The notes under the pieces: generated by a model
Told to the model about the DNA's origin: nothing
What the model saw: only the letters and a program-made list of their open reading frames with translations
The model's database searches: none
Shown: positions 33,286 through 42,776 of the stretch, piece after piece
Layout: each line of letters starts with the position of its first letter
Numbering within the stretch: position 1 is the first letter of the stretch
Assembly (NCBI GenBank): GCA_002709385.1
Contig: PAQS01000021.1
Location: 6,184-70,183, forward strand
Origin: Waddliaceae bacterium
GTDB lineage: Bacteria > Chlamydiota > Chlamydiia > Chlamydiales > GCA-2709385
Reading direction: 5' to 3'
DNA: 64,000 nt
Translations under genes and position numbers: made by a program

Positions 33286-35435
33286 GAGATTACGTGAATG
33301 CCTCCTAACCATTTCATGACGTTGCCTACTGTAAGTTTTGTAGGGTCATCAAGGTTCATTTCTTGTATTAGTGCAGTCTGTGTACTTTGCGCTTTCAAAT
33401 GTTGTTGTATCTTTCTTGATACGGTAAGGACCTTAGAAGGGCTTAACCCTAAGTTCTGTCCTAGTATAGCTAATACTTTTTTTGTTTCTTGTTCTCGAGT
33501 AAAAGTTTGTACTTTTTCTCGAAATTGAGCACTTCTATTTTGATAAGACATGTGTAAGCGAGAGCTAGCTGTTTCTGGGGAAAGGCCTGTTTTATTTGTG
33601 TAATTTTCTTCTTCTTCTACGGCACTTTTTAAATTGGTAATTTCTCTTCTTAATGAATCAATTTTTTGGCTTTTTTCTTTGATCAGAGGGTGAGTGTTTG
33701 CGTAGACTTGTTCGAGCTCGTTTTTTATAGATGCCATCTTTTGTGTTTTCAATTCACTAGGAATATCGGACCTATCTTCTATTTTATAGAGCTCTTGATG
33801 AATTTTATTGGTAAGTGTGACTTTTTCTTGATTAAAGTCATTTTCTAATTTATGGACTTGCTGATTTAGTAAATCAAGTTTCTTTTGGCTGGGAGCTGTT
33901 TGATACTCCTTTTTTACTTGCTCTATTTTATCAATAGCGGCTTGGCTTACACGATTAGCTTCTTCTCTAATCTTTTCAATTTGGCTATCTAAGGTTTTTA
34001 TATGAGGCTCTAAATGAGTATCTTTTTTTGCCAATTTTGCGAGTTTTTCACGAGAGTCAAGTTTAACAAAAGCTTTGCTGTTGAGAGTATTTAGCTTATC
34101 TGCCATTTCTTGATAGATCTCTGTTTCTTTTTCTATTAGAGTCTTTAAACGTTTTTTGTCTTCAAAATTTCTAGCTCTGCTTAGTAATCCTTCTGGAAGT
34201 TCCGCTACTTTTTGTGTAACTTGAGCTCCTGTTTGACTTAAACTGTATAATGTTTCGTATCGAGAACGATAGCTTCCATAGGCTGTAGAAGTTAAAAAGC
34301 TTGTCGCGCTATGAGCTCCTACAAGCAGCCTAAGGGCTGGATAAGTAGGGAGGAAAAATGTACTTGAGGTAAGGAGTCGTCCTACTTGGTTAGCAAGATC
34401 TTGCCTAGCCATTTCACGGTCAACGTAAGCATTGAGTACTCTAGTATTATAGCTATTAGCTTTTCTTTCTAAGCAGTATCTCAGGCCTGTATCGATCTTT
34501 TCGTTAGATTCTAGGCGCTCATGGAGCGATTTTTGTTCGGAAGATAGTGTTTCGACTTTATCCGATGATTCTTGAAGTTTTTCCCTAGCTTCATTTATTT
34601 TGAAACAGATGAGAGGTAAATTTAATAAAGGTAAATTATTTAGCAGCTCTTTACCTGCCCATTGTCCAATTTTAATTAGGCGTTCTTTAACAAGTGCTGA
34701 TGCATCGTGGTGTTTTTCTCGGGCGTAAGCTAAAGTTTTAGAAAGTTCTTCTCGTTCAGGTGAGGTTTTTTCCAACCCTTGTTCAGCAAGCTCTTGATCT
34801 CTTTCCTCTAGCTTTTTTACAACATTTTTTAGAGAACGTTCTACATGAATCATACAAGCGCTAAGAGCGACTTGAGTTCCTCCGTAAGCCAAGGAAGCAG
34901 CTTTTCCGTTTCCTACTCCTAAATCGCAAAGAAGATCATCAGCTCCTTTTATCACGTTTACAGCTGTATTTATATTATTTGTTTTGGAAGATAAACTTAC
35001 TAAGCTAATGGCTTTATCAAGAATACTGTCGTGATCGACATCTCTTAAAAGTCCAAGAACTAAGTCAGCATCCCCTCCTTCGTTTAAATTTAGTTGAGCT
35101 GTTAAGTCTTGTTCAAGAGAATGCTCTACAATTTCAAGAAGCTCTTCAGGGGTACTTTCAGAAGATAAAGAGGTAAAGTCCTCGATTAATGAGCTGGCTT
35201 CTTCGTGAGGTTCCAAGGTGTTAGGTGAGACAAGCTGCTGTAGTTGTTCTGAGCTCAACTCTGTTAGAGAGTCAAGAACTTGGTCTGTATCCAAAGCAGT
35301 CACGTCAATATCTATATCAGAATCATTTGAAATAGAATGATTTGCTTCTTCAGGAATGATTTGTGGATTGTCATTTTGATTGAATAAAGATGGATCAATG
35401 GGGGTCCCACTGTTACTTGGATCAATACTAGACAT
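33282..35435 (-). CDS. 717-residue coiled-coil protein, candidate secreted effector
   Basis: No known family. The N-terminal 130 residues are acidic and Ser/Asp-rich (MSSIDPSNSGTPIDPSLFNQ onward), a common type III signal-like composition. Residues about 195-310 and 425-610 are long heptad-rich coiled coils with many Glu/Lys/Gln. Between them lies a short hydrophobic stretch (LLTSSTFFLPTYPALRLLVG, about 350-370). There is no classical signal peptide. It is followed by the coupled YbjN/CesT-like gene and lies between the epimerase and opp loci. Effector status is an inference from composition and the neighbour. Confidence 0.7.
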   Translation of the reverse strand: MSSIDPSNSGTPIDPSLFNQNDNPQIIPEEANHSISNDSDIDIDVTALDTDQVLDSLTELSSEQLQQLVSPNTLEPHEEASSLIEDFTSLSSESTPEELLEIVEHSLEQDLTAQLNLNEGGDADLVLGLLRDVDHDSILDKAISLVSLSSKTNNINTAVNVIKGADDLLCDLGVGNGKAASLAYGGTQVALSACMIHVERSLKNVVKKLEERDQELAEQGLEKTSPEREELSKTLAYAREKHHDASALVKERLIKIGQWAGKELLNNLPLLNLPLICFKINEAREKLQESSDKVETLSSEQKSLHERLESNEKIDTGLRYCLERKANSYNTRVLNAYVDREMARQDLANQVGRLLTSSTFFLPTYPALRLLVGAHSATSFLTSTAYGSYRSRYETLYSLSQTGAQVTQKVAELPEGLLSRARNFEDKKRLKTLIEKETEIYQEMADKLNTLNSKAFVKLDSREKLAKLAKKDTHLEPHIKTLDSQIEKIREEANRVSQAAIDKIEQVKKEYQTAPSQKKLDLLNQQVHKLENDFNQEKVTLTNKIHQELYKIEDRSDIPSELKTQKMASIKNELEQVYANTHPLIKEKSQKIDSLRREITNLKSAVEEEENYTNKTGLSPETASSRLHMSYQNRSAQFREKVQTFTREQETKKVLAILGQNLGLSPSKVLTVSRKIQQHLKAQSTQTALIQEMNLDDPTKLTVGNVMKWLGGIHVIS

Positions 35436-35586
35436 AACTCAACATCGTTTATTTATTAAAAATAAAAAGAAATAAAGTGTTGAGTTTTTGTTTAAGTGAA
35501 GTGTTATTTTGTTTAATTATACTAAGTTTTTATTTTAAAACAAACACCGTCAAAAACCTTTTGTTTTTAGTTGTTTGCTGGTTTTT

Positions 35587-36360
35587 TTATGGAGAGGGAA
35601 TTTTGGGGACGGCATTTAATAATGTTTTTGTGTAAGGATGCTGTGTTTTAGAAAAGATATCGTTTGTGTTATTTATTTCTACGATTTTTCCTTGATACAT
35701 GACAGCGATACGATGAGAGATGTGACGAACCATAGCAATATCATGAGCGATAAAGAGGTAGCTTAGTCCCATTTCTTCTTGTAAGTCTTTTAATAAGTTA
35801 ACGATTTGTGCTTGCACGGATACATCAAGAGCAGATATTGCTTCGTCGCATATCAAGAATTGTGGTTCAACGGCAAGAGCTCTAGCTATACCGATTCTTT
35901 GCCTTTGTCCCCCGCTAAATTCGTGAGGAAAGCGATTTATATGTTCTTCTTGGAGTCCTACTTTTTCTAATAGTTCAATCACTCTGTTTGTTCTTTTTAA
36001 TCCCTTTGCTATTTGATGGATATCCAAAGCTTCGCCGATGATATCAAGAACTGTCATACGAGGATTGAGAGAAGAGTAAGGATCTTGAAAGATCATTTGC
36101 ATTTTTTGCCGAAACGGAAGGAGTTCTTTTTGGGTTAAATTACTGATATCTACTCCATTAAATAGAATTTTTCCTTCATAGGGACGGTATAGGCGGGCTA
36201 GGGTTCGAGCTAATGTAGATTTGCCACAGCCACTTTCTCCCACTAATCCTAAAGTTTCATTTGGAAAAATCTCTAGGCTAAGGTCATCTACGGCTTTTAG
36301 GGTTTTTCCACCAAGGTGAAAGTACTGCTTCAGATTTTGCACTTGTATGAGAGGTTTCAT
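35587..36360 (-). CDS. oppF: Oligopeptide ABC transporter ATP-binding protein OppF
   Basis: This 257-residue ATPase has Walker A GESGCGKST, the signature SGGQRQRIGIA, and Walker B LICDEAISALD (Ala in place of the usual Pro after Glu). The start is set at 36360, where ATG overlaps the oppD stop as ATGA; the frame extends upstream to 36414 inside oppD without support. Last gene of the oppABCDF operon. With OppD it powers peptide import through OppBC. Confidence 0.95.
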   Translation of the reverse strand: MKPLIQVQNLKQYFHLGGKTLKAVDDLSLEIFPNETLGLVGESGCGKSTLARTLARLYRPYEGKILFNGVDISNLTQKELLPFRQKMQMIFQDPYSSLNPRMTVLDIIGEALDIHQIAKGLKRTNRVIELLEKVGLQEEHINRFPHEFSGGQRQRIGIARALAVEPQFLICDEAISALDVSVQAQIVNLLKDLQEEMGLSYLFIAHDIAMVRHISHRIAVMYQGKIVEINNTNDIFSKTQHPYTKTLLNAVPKIPSP

Positions 36361-37364
36361 GATGGGCATAAATCCTTTTTCGAAGGGAGAGCTTGGGGAT
36401 GGTGAAGCCAACAAGCGCTCTCTTGTGAATCTACGGTAAATGTTTCAGGGGGAATTTGATGACAAATACGCATACTATGCTTACATCGTGGAGCGAATGC
36501 GCAGCCCTTTGGAGGTGAAAAAAGATCCGGTGGAGTACCACGAATTGTGGGTAGGCGTTGTCTTATATCAGTATCTAAGTGAGGGATAGAATTGATAAGA
36601 GCTTTTGTGTAAGGGTGTTGAGGTCTTGAGAATATTTGTTTTACGTTTGATTGTTCAACAACTTTTCCTGCATACATAACAGCTACTCGATCACAAGTGT
36701 TTGCCACTATGCCTAAATCATGAGTGATAAACAGAATACTCATTGAGAATTGATCTTGTAGAGATTTCATAAGAGCTAGGATTTGGGCTTGTACAGTGAC
36801 GTCTAGTGCAGTTGTAGGTTCATCAGCAATCAGAAGTTTGGGTTTGCAAGCAAGTGCGATTGCAATCATGACACGTTGACGCATTCCGCCGCTAAATTCG
36901 TGAGGAAACTGAGAAAAACGGAGGTCTGGTGTTGAGATACCTACTAAATCTAGTAGTTTTATCGCTTCCTTTCGAGCATCTCGGTAAGATAAAGACTGAT
37001 GTTGTTCTAGGCTTTCTGTGATCTGTTTTCCAATGCACATAGTGGGGTTGAGGGAAGTCATTGGATCTTGAAAAATCATAGCAATAGAAGACCCTCGATA
37101 AGCGAGTATTTCTTTTGCTGATTTTTTTAATAAGTCCTCTCCTTTAAAGAGAATTTCTCCAGATTCGTATTGCGTAGGAGGAGAGGGAAGAAGTTGTAAG
37201 ATAGATTGTGCTGTCACACTTTTTCCGCAGCCAGATTCACCTACAAGAGCTAGAGTTTCTTCTTCTTCGATTTGAAGATTTACACCTCGAAGAGCATGTA
37301 TAAAGCCGCTGTTTACTTGAAAGCGTAGAGAGAGATTTTTGATTTCTAGTAGCGGATTTTTCAT
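36357..37364 (-). CDS. oppD: Oligopeptide ABC transporter ATP-binding protein OppD
   Basis: This 335-residue ATPase has Walker A GESGCGKSV, the signature SGGMRQRVMIA, Walker B LIADEPTTALD, and the D/F-subfamily C-terminal extension. That extension carries the Cys cluster CAFAPRCKHSMRIC and a later Cys in SACWLHH, a [4Fe-4S]-type site in peptide transporters. It lies 10 bases after oppC and overlaps oppF by 4 bases. Confidence 0.95.
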   Translation of the reverse strand: MKNPLLEIKNLSLRFQVNSGFIHALRGVNLQIEEEETLALVGESGCGKSVTAQSILQLLPSPPTQYESGEILFKGEDLLKKSAKEILAYRGSSIAMIFQDPMTSLNPTMCIGKQITESLEQHQSLSYRDARKEAIKLLDLVGISTPDLRFSQFPHEFSGGMRQRVMIAIALACKPKLLIADEPTTALDVTVQAQILALMKSLQDQFSMSILFITHDLGIVANTCDRVAVMYAGKVVEQSNVKQIFSRPQHPYTKALINSIPHLDTDIRQRLPTIRGTPPDLFSPPKGCAFAPRCKHSMRICHQIPPETFTVDSQESACWLHHPQALPSKKDLCPS

Positions 37365-37374
37365 GATTTTTCGT

Positions 37375-38289
37375 TTACCGTTGCTTCGGATCTAGTGCAT
37401 CGCGCATACCGTCACCTATTAAATTAAAGGCCAGCATAGTTAGGCTAATAAAAAAAGCAGGGAAAAACAGACGCCAAGGATAATAAGCAAGCGCTGGTAG
37501 TCCATCAGAGGCCATTGTACCCCAACTGGCAATGGGGGCTTGGATGCCTAAACCTAAAAAACTTAAAAATGCTTCAGAGAAAATGGCGCTAGGAATTGTC
37601 AGTGTAACGGTAACCAGTATGGGGCTCATGGCATTTGGAATAAGGTGTCGGAAAAGAATTCGTGGAAAACTTGCTCCTAGTAGAATAGCAGCCTGTACAT
37701 ACTCCTGTTTCTTTAGTAATAGAATTTGTCCTCGTACGATACGAGCCATATTTACCCAGCCGGTGACTGTTAGAGCAATAATAATAGGGATAATGCCTGA
37801 ACCTAGGACTACCATGAGTAGTACAACAATAAGCAGATAAGGAAGGCCGTACAAAATATCTGCAATACGCATCATGATTTCATCGATACGTCCTCCAGAA
37901 AAAGCAGCAATGCTCCCCCAAAGAACGCCAATGATTAAGTCGATTAGTGCTGCACTAATTCCAACAAATAAGGAAATACGGGCGCCGTACCATACTCGAG
38001 TAAATAAATCTCTACCAAGGTCGTCAGAACCAAACCAGTAGTTTATTGAAGGAGGGTGATTTTTTAACTCAAGATGGTTTTCGTAGTAAGTGTAGGAATT
38101 TAGGGATGGACCTACTATGGCCATGAATAAAAGGAGGCTGAGTAAAACTAAGCCGAAAAATGCAGCTTTATTTTTTTTGAAACGTAAGCATGAAGCTTGC
38201 CAATAGCTTAAGCTTGGGCGCGTTAGAGCTTCTGCATTTATGGTGGAAGGGGCTGCTTCAAAAAGAGCTGGATCGAATGAAGAACTCAT
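37375..38289 (-). CDS. oppC: Oligopeptide ABC transporter permease OppC
   Basis: This 304-residue membrane protein has an N-terminal OppC-N helix (about residues 35-60) and five further helices. The DppC-type coupling motif region ILLGASFPRILFRHLIPNA contacts the ATPases. The preceding segment GSDDLGRDLFTRVWYGARIS is characteristic. Start overlaps the oppB stop by 4 bases (ATGA). Confidence 0.95.
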   Translation of the reverse strand: MSSSFDPALFEAAPSTINAEALTRPSLSYWQASCLRFKKNKAAFFGLVLLSLLLFMAIVGPSLNSYTYYENHLELKNHPPSINYWFGSDDLGRDLFTRVWYGARISLFVGISAALIDLIIGVLWGSIAAFSGGRIDEIMMRIADILYGLPYLLIVVLLMVVLGSGIIPIIIALTVTGWVNMARIVRGQILLLKKQEYVQAAILLGASFPRILFRHLIPNAMSPILVTVTLTIPSAIFSEAFLSFLGLGIQAPIASWGTMASDGLPALAYYPWRLFFPAFFISLTMLAFNLIGDGMRDALDPKQR

Positions 38290-39227
38290 GATTTTTGTTC
38301 TCCAACTTTGATTCTAGGGTCTAAAAAGCTGTATGAGAGATCAACAAGAAAAATACAGAGTAAGAGCACGATACTATAAAATACAGTAGTTCCCATAATG
38401 GTTGTGTAGTCTCGGTTGGTGACGCTATTCACAAACCATTGTCCTAGTCCTGGAATACCAAAAATCTTTTCAATAATAAAACTTCCCAGAAGAATATTTG
38501 TGATGAGCTGTCCTAGATAACTCAATATAGGTAGTAGAGCATTGCGTAAGGCATGGAAAAATAAAATTCGGCTCTTACTTAAACCTTTAGCTCGTGCAGT
38601 GCGGATATAATCTTCTTCTAAAACCTCTATCATACTTGATCGGGTGAGTCTTGCAATGAAAGCTGTAGGTAATGCAGCTAGTGAGAATGCGGGTAAAATG
38701 GATTGAGAAAAACTTCCCCAGCGTGCAACAGGAAACCATCCTAGTTGAAGGGCAAAAATGTATTGCAAAAGGGTTGCTAGGATAAAACTAGGAATAGAGA
38801 TACCTGCTACAGCGATAAGCATAGCGCTGTAGTCTTGCCAACGGTGACGCTTGAGTGCTGCAATGGTGCCTAGAGAAAGTCCCATACAAAGAGAAAGAAA
38901 AAGAGCTTCCAAACCCAATACAGCTGATATAGGAAAACCTTCGTTGATAATATTATTGACAGATCTGCCTTGGTACTTAAAAGAAGGTCCTAGATCCCAC
39001 TGTAGAATTTGTGTGATGTAGCGAAAGTACTGAGTATACCACGGGTCGTTGAGTCCGTAATGCTCATACATAGCTTCTAAAATTTCTTGAGGGACAGCTC
39101 GTTCTTGTGTAAATGGATCACCAGGAATGGCTTTCATCATAAAAAATGTGATGGATACAATCACAAAAAGTGTACTTACCATATAGAGCAGTTTACGCCC
39201 TAGGTAAGAAAGGAAGGGTTTATCCAT
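38286..39227 (-). CDS. oppB: Oligopeptide ABC transporter permease OppB
   Basis: This 313-residue membrane protein has six helices and the coupling motif ARAKGLSKSRILFFHALRNA. The frame remains open upstream to 39287 within oppA, but MDKPFLSYLGRKLL at 39227 is the natural start: it overlaps the oppA stop by 8 bases and places the first membrane helix at residues 11-30 as usual. Forms the channel with OppC. Confidence 0.94.
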   Translation of the reverse strand: MDKPFLSYLGRKLLYMVSTLFVIVSITFFMMKAIPGDPFTQERAVPQEILEAMYEHYGLNDPWYTQYFRYITQILQWDLGPSFKYQGRSVNNIINEGFPISAVLGLEALFLSLCMGLSLGTIAALKRHRWQDYSAMLIAVAGISIPSFILATLLQYIFALQLGWFPVARWGSFSQSILPAFSLAALPTAFIARLTRSSMIEVLEEDYIRTARAKGLSKSRILFFHALRNALLPILSYLGQLITNILLGSFIIEKIFGIPGLGQWFVNSVTNRDYTTIMGTTVFYSIVLLLCIFLVDLSYSFLDPRIKVGEQKS

Positions 39228-40842
39228 GATTGTTGTCCCAATAGGCCCATTTAAAGTCCACATGACCAATAGGGGAAAAAACGACACCCTTTAACTGTTC
39301 GTGTTTAAGGTAGGCATTTGTATGAAAATAAAGAGGAGCAATAGGCATCTCATCCATAAGAATCTTTTCAGCTTCGTGAAGTAGATTTTTTCTACGTTCA
39401 ATGTTAACGGTTTGAGAGGCTCTTTGCAAGAGAGCAGCGTAACGTACGTTTTCCCAACCGGTATGGTTTATAGGATTATCTCCTTCTTCGTACATTTCTA
39501 AAAATGTAACAGGGTCGTTAAAATCAGCAACCCATCCTAGTCGACCGATTTGAAAATCACGTTTTTGTAGCTTATCGAGATATACCTTCCATTCAAAGTT
39601 ATCTAAACTTATGTCAATACCAAGAACTTCTCGCCATTGTTCTTGTACTGCTTGAGCGATTTTTTGGTGACCATCACTCGTATTGTAAGATAGGTGTAGA
39701 GCAGGAAAAGTTTCTTCTGTCAGTTTGAGTTCTTTCAGAGCTTCTGCAAAAAGCTTTTGAGCTTCTTTACTTTGTTGGTCTTTTAAGTAGCCTTTTTCTC
39801 TTAGTGACATAGAAGGAGGAACTAAAGAGAGTGCAATCATTTCTCCAGCTTGAGAAATATTATCGACAATGCTTTGTCGATTGAGAGCGTAACTAAGAGC
39901 TTTACGCAACTTTCGATTATTCAAAGGAAATTGCGTTGTATTGAATATGTAAAAATAGGTGGAGGCGGTTTTTTGTATTTGTAAGATTCCTTCTGCGTGC
40001 AGGCTAGGGATAGCTTCCGTAGGAAGACCGATGGAGATAGGTTTGCCTGCCCAATCAAGTTCTCCACTTTGAAAGAGTTGCAGTTCGGTATTACTGTCTT
40101 CAATCATACTCATGACAATTTTTTTGAGAGTGACAGAGTCTTTATCCCAGTAGTGGGGGTTTTTTTTAAGAACAAGTTCGTTTTGGTGTTTCCACTTATT
40201 AAGATAAAAAGGACCGTTGCTTACAAAATCTGGTTTTGCGTCTCTTGCCCAGTCAGGATTTCTTTTGGCGATGTGATGATGAACAGGAAGAAAAGGGCTC
40301 GTACTCAGAAGTTCTAAGAAGTAAGGAGTAGGGGATTCAAGGCTCACGCGAAGAGTATGTGAATTTAGAATTTCTACTCCAAGGTCTTCGACCGGGAGCT
40401 CTCCAGATTTTACTTTATCGGCATTTTTGATCACATAAAGCTGGTAGGCCATCTGTGCGGGGAAAGATGGATCAAGAACTGTTTTCCAGCTTTCAGAAAA
40501 ATCTAAAGCTGTAACAGGACTTCCGTCATTCCAACGAGTAGATTTTAAGTAGAATGTGTAGATGAGTCCATCTGAACTCATTTCAAACTTTTCGGCCACA
40601 GCTAAGTCGATATCTCCATCAGGACCAATACGAGTTAAGCCATCGAAGAGGTGTCGCAGTACGTCACTTGATGTGGCATCACCTGTTTCACGGGGATCTA
40701 AGGTGGGTGGTTCTGAAAAGAGGTTGATAAAAAGAGTCTGGTTTTTTTTTCGTTGGGATTGAGAATCCTCTTGAGATCCACACGATACAATAAGGAAATT
40801 TATTGTAACGAGTATAAAAAAGCTGTTTACGTAACCTAACAT
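39220..40842 (-). CDS. oppA: Oligopeptide-binding lipoprotein OppA
   Basis: This 540-residue solute-binding protein of family 5 has a lipoprotein signal at the start (MLGYVNSFF, then FLIVSC with the lipid-bearing Cys at residue 21). Mature protein features include EPPTLDPRETGDATSSDVL, the FNDPVTFLEMYEEGDNP segment and a C-terminal domain ending in DFKWAYWD. The start is placed at the ATG 40842 (TGGAG 6 bases upstream) and not the GTG at 40854. It feeds peptides to OppBCDF; such import supplies amino acids inside a host vacuole. Confidence 0.95.
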   Translation of the reverse strand: MLGYVNSFFILVTINFLIVSCGSQEDSQSQRKKNQTLFINLFSEPPTLDPRETGDATSSDVLRHLFDGLTRIGPDGDIDLAVAEKFEMSSDGLIYTFYLKSTRWNDGSPVTALDFSESWKTVLDPSFPAQMAYQLYVIKNADKVKSGELPVEDLGVEILNSHTLRVSLESPTPYFLELLSTSPFLPVHHHIAKRNPDWARDAKPDFVSNGPFYLNKWKHQNELVLKKNPHYWDKDSVTLKKIVMSMIEDSNTELQLFQSGELDWAGKPISIGLPTEAIPSLHAEGILQIQKTASTYFYIFNTTQFPLNNRKLRKALSYALNRQSIVDNISQAGEMIALSLVPPSMSLREKGYLKDQQSKEAQKLFAEALKELKLTEETFPALHLSYNTSDGHQKIAQAVQEQWREVLGIDISLDNFEWKVYLDKLQKRDFQIGRLGWVADFNDPVTFLEMYEEGDNPINHTGWENVRYAALLQRASQTVNIERRKNLLHEAEKILMDEMPIAPLYFHTNAYLKHEQLKGVVFSPIGHVDFKWAYWDNNHG

Positions 40843-40994
40843 TTTATACTCCACATTTAATTCTGGAGACTATATGGTGCTTTCTCTAGTTACGCGATTG
40901 TGAAATTTAGTTAAATTTTGTGTGACATGTTGTTTATCGATATTGTTTTTAGCAAAAGTTAAAATTAATAACAAATCAGAAAAGAGGGACTAAT

Positions 40995-41333
40995 ATGTGT
41001 GGGGCAATTGATTGTTGTTTGTGTGGAGCGGTTGAGTCATTATGTTGCCCAAGCGAAATGTCAGCTTGTCATAGAGCTGGGTGTGCCTCCACAGCGATAA
41101 GTTCTTGTGGGATATCTAGCATTATGGGAGCTACTCTTACTGTATATCTTTTCAAATCTACACAAGATATAGCTGCAATTTTTTCTGTAGTAGGAACAGG
41201 TTTAGGGGTCGTAGGCCTTAGTTATGTTGCGTATCGATATATCTTTCCTCAAGGAGTTTGCGGAGGGTGCAATGGTTCAGGTGAAAAATTTGTGATTATT
41301 CCCCCTAACTCAAATTCATACCAAGATGTATAG
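40995..41333 (+). CDS. Cys-rich small membrane protein with bilobed hydrophobic region (Inc-like)
   Basis: This 112-residue protein starts at an ATG with GAGGG 7 bases upstream. Its first 38 residues contain nine cysteines, in pairs and CxC-like clusters (IDCCLCG, SLCCPS). Residues about 41-56 and 62-88 form two hydrophobic helices separated by the short polar turn KSTQD, the bilobed pattern of chlamydial inclusion-membrane proteins. A CGGC motif follows the second helix, and the tail is polar. No family recognised. Insertion in the inclusion membrane, with the Cys-rich arm lipidated or metal-binding in the host cytosol, is a guess from topology. Confidence 0.65.
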   Translation: MCGAIDCCLCGAVESLCCPSEMSACHRAGCASTAISSCGISSIMGATLTVYLFKSTQDIAAIFSVVGTGLGVVGLSYVAYRYIFPQGVCGGCNGSGEKFVIIPPNSNSYQDV

Positions 41334-41370
41334 GATTTCCTTTGCGATATCTTTGTGTAAATTCATATAT

Positions 41371-41460
41371 CACCATTAAGACACAGGGTTCACGGAAGCG
41401 CGGATTAGGTAGCCATTGGAGGTCTTAATTCTTCTCTGTGAGCTCGGTGCCTCAATGGAG
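41371..41460. repeat. Cluster of overlapping inverted repeats, possibly a structured RNA
   Basis: Between convergent genes lie ATTAAGAC (41375-41382) with GTCTTAAT (41422-41429), CCATTG (41413-41418) with CAATGG (41453-41458), and CACAG (41382-41386) with CTGTG (41436-41440). The pairs are mutually overlapping, so alternative folds are possible. No T-run follows. This may be a transcript-end structure or a small RNA; neither strand shows an ORF. Confidence 0.35.
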
Positions 41461-41470
41461 AATCAATACG

Positions 41471-41998
41471 CTACTGTGGACGTCTGAGCACGTATTGTTC
41501 ATCTTTTGCTTTAGAACCACTGAAGAAAAAATGAAGAGGAAAGCTAAAAAACAAAGCAGCGAAAAAAGCATCAAGAGCAGGCATCAAGAGTAAGTCAGTA
41601 AATGCCCAAGCCCATGAGGCGCTAGGAGTGTGTGCAAACAGTTTTAGAAGAAGAAATTGTAAGCAAGTAGATATTGATGAATAAATAAAGCTCATAATAG
41701 GGAGAGTAGATAAGCTATCTTCAAAAAATTGCTGCTTTTTTTGATAAAGAAAAAAATGACTTAAACAGTAACTAAGAGCAAAGATTCCTAATGGTTCGTG
41801 GGAACTCATTAAATCACTTAATAAACCACAAGACACGGCAATGTATAAACTTTCTCCTTTAGGAAAAAGATAAAAAGACCAGACTAAAATAGGAATCAAA
41901 AGGTTGACTCGCCAAGAAAAAATAAGAGCTGGGGTTATGATTGTACTCAATACGCTAAGAAAAAAAAATAAATAGAATGTGCTTTTCTGGCGGAGCAT
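41471..41998 (-). CDS. MreD-like membrane protein
   Basis: A 175-residue protein with five hydrophobic helices. The pattern (GLLSDLMSSHEPLGIFALSY near residues 75-95, and a final LLLMPALDAFFAALFF) matches rod-shape protein MreD, which works with MreC and the elongation complex in making the division-plane peptidoglycan of chlamydiae. The ATG at 41998 is preferred over a TTG 12 codons upstream. No mreB or mreC is next to it, so the assignment rests on topology and the GLLSDL-type motif only. Confidence 0.6.
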   Translation of the reverse strand: MLRQKSTFYLFFFLSVLSTIITPALIFSWRVNLLIPILVWSFYLFPKGESLYIAVSCGLLSDLMSSHEPLGIFALSYCLSHFFLYQKKQQFFEDSLSTLPIMSFIYSSISTCLQFLLLKLFAHTPSASWAWAFTDLLLMPALDAFFAALFFSFPLHFFFSGSKAKDEQYVLRRPQ

Positions 41999-42201
41999 AA
42001 ATAACTTAGGTCTTGCTGTTGAAAATATAAGCAACTATACGCTCTTATGTAAAAAATATCTACATACTGGGTGTTTATCCAGTTGCAAAACACTGCATGT
42101 TTCATTTTTTTATTTTTATCTATTTGATTATAAGAAAAATAAGAAATGACATCTCGTTTGCTTTGTTGAATTTTGCAAAAAAAATATGATGAGGTGCAAT
42201 T

Positions 42202-42750
42202 ATGGTGTCTATTCTTAGGACTGTTGTTTCAGGTTTACAAAATGGGCTTTCGAGTCTAAGTGGTGGTAATTCTACTAATCCGGGCGAAGATACAGGCTCT
42301 GATCAAGATGATAGTACAGTAGGAGGAGAAACAGGTGGAAATCAAGAAGAACAATCTTCTTCAAGTACAGAAGGGTCGAATGAACGTAAACAACAAGAAC
42401 TAGATTCCTATCGCGGTAGAGTAAGAAGTCACGCTGATAAGCAAGCAGATTATCATATTCTATCCGCTAATGAGAAAATTAAAAGGCGAGAAGCTGAAAG
42501 AGCTCAGAGAGGAATCATGCAAGTGCAATTGCGGCCAAGTTTTGTGGGAGCAATTAAAGGGGAAACGGCCTCGAAATCAACGAGAAGTTTAGAGGAACCT
42601 TTTAGAAAAAACCAAGCGGTACGTAAGTATCAAGAGCAGCAAGTAGAATCAAACAAGGCAAAAGCAGAAAAAGCAGAAAAAGAAGCAAAAACAAATAATG
42701 GTAATTCTAATAAAAATAAAGAGTCTGTTCAAACAGAGGAGGCAGCTTAA
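42202..42750 (+). CDS. Charged low-complexity protein, 182 residues
   Basis: No family recognised. GAGGTG 5 bases before the ATG supports the start. A short hydrophobic start (MVSILRTVVSGLQNGLSSLS) is followed by an acidic Gly/Ser/Glu/Gln stretch (residues 20-65), a basic middle, and a C-terminal Lys/Glu/Ala helix with repeated KAEKAEKEAK then an Asn/Lys-rich tail. Probably largely disordered. The composition fits a secreted or nucleic-acid-binding accessory protein, but this is inference. Confidence 0.6.
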   Translation: MVSILRTVVSGLQNGLSSLSGGNSTNPGEDTGSDQDDSTVGGETGGNQEEQSSSSTEGSNERKQQELDSYRGRVRSHADKQADYHILSANEKIKRREAERAQRGIMQVQLRPSFVGAIKGETASKSTRSLEEPFRKNQAVRKYQEQQVESNKAKAEKAEKEAKTNNGNSNKNKESVQTEEAA

Positions 42751-42776
42751 TTCTCTATCAGCGATTAGGAAATCAT

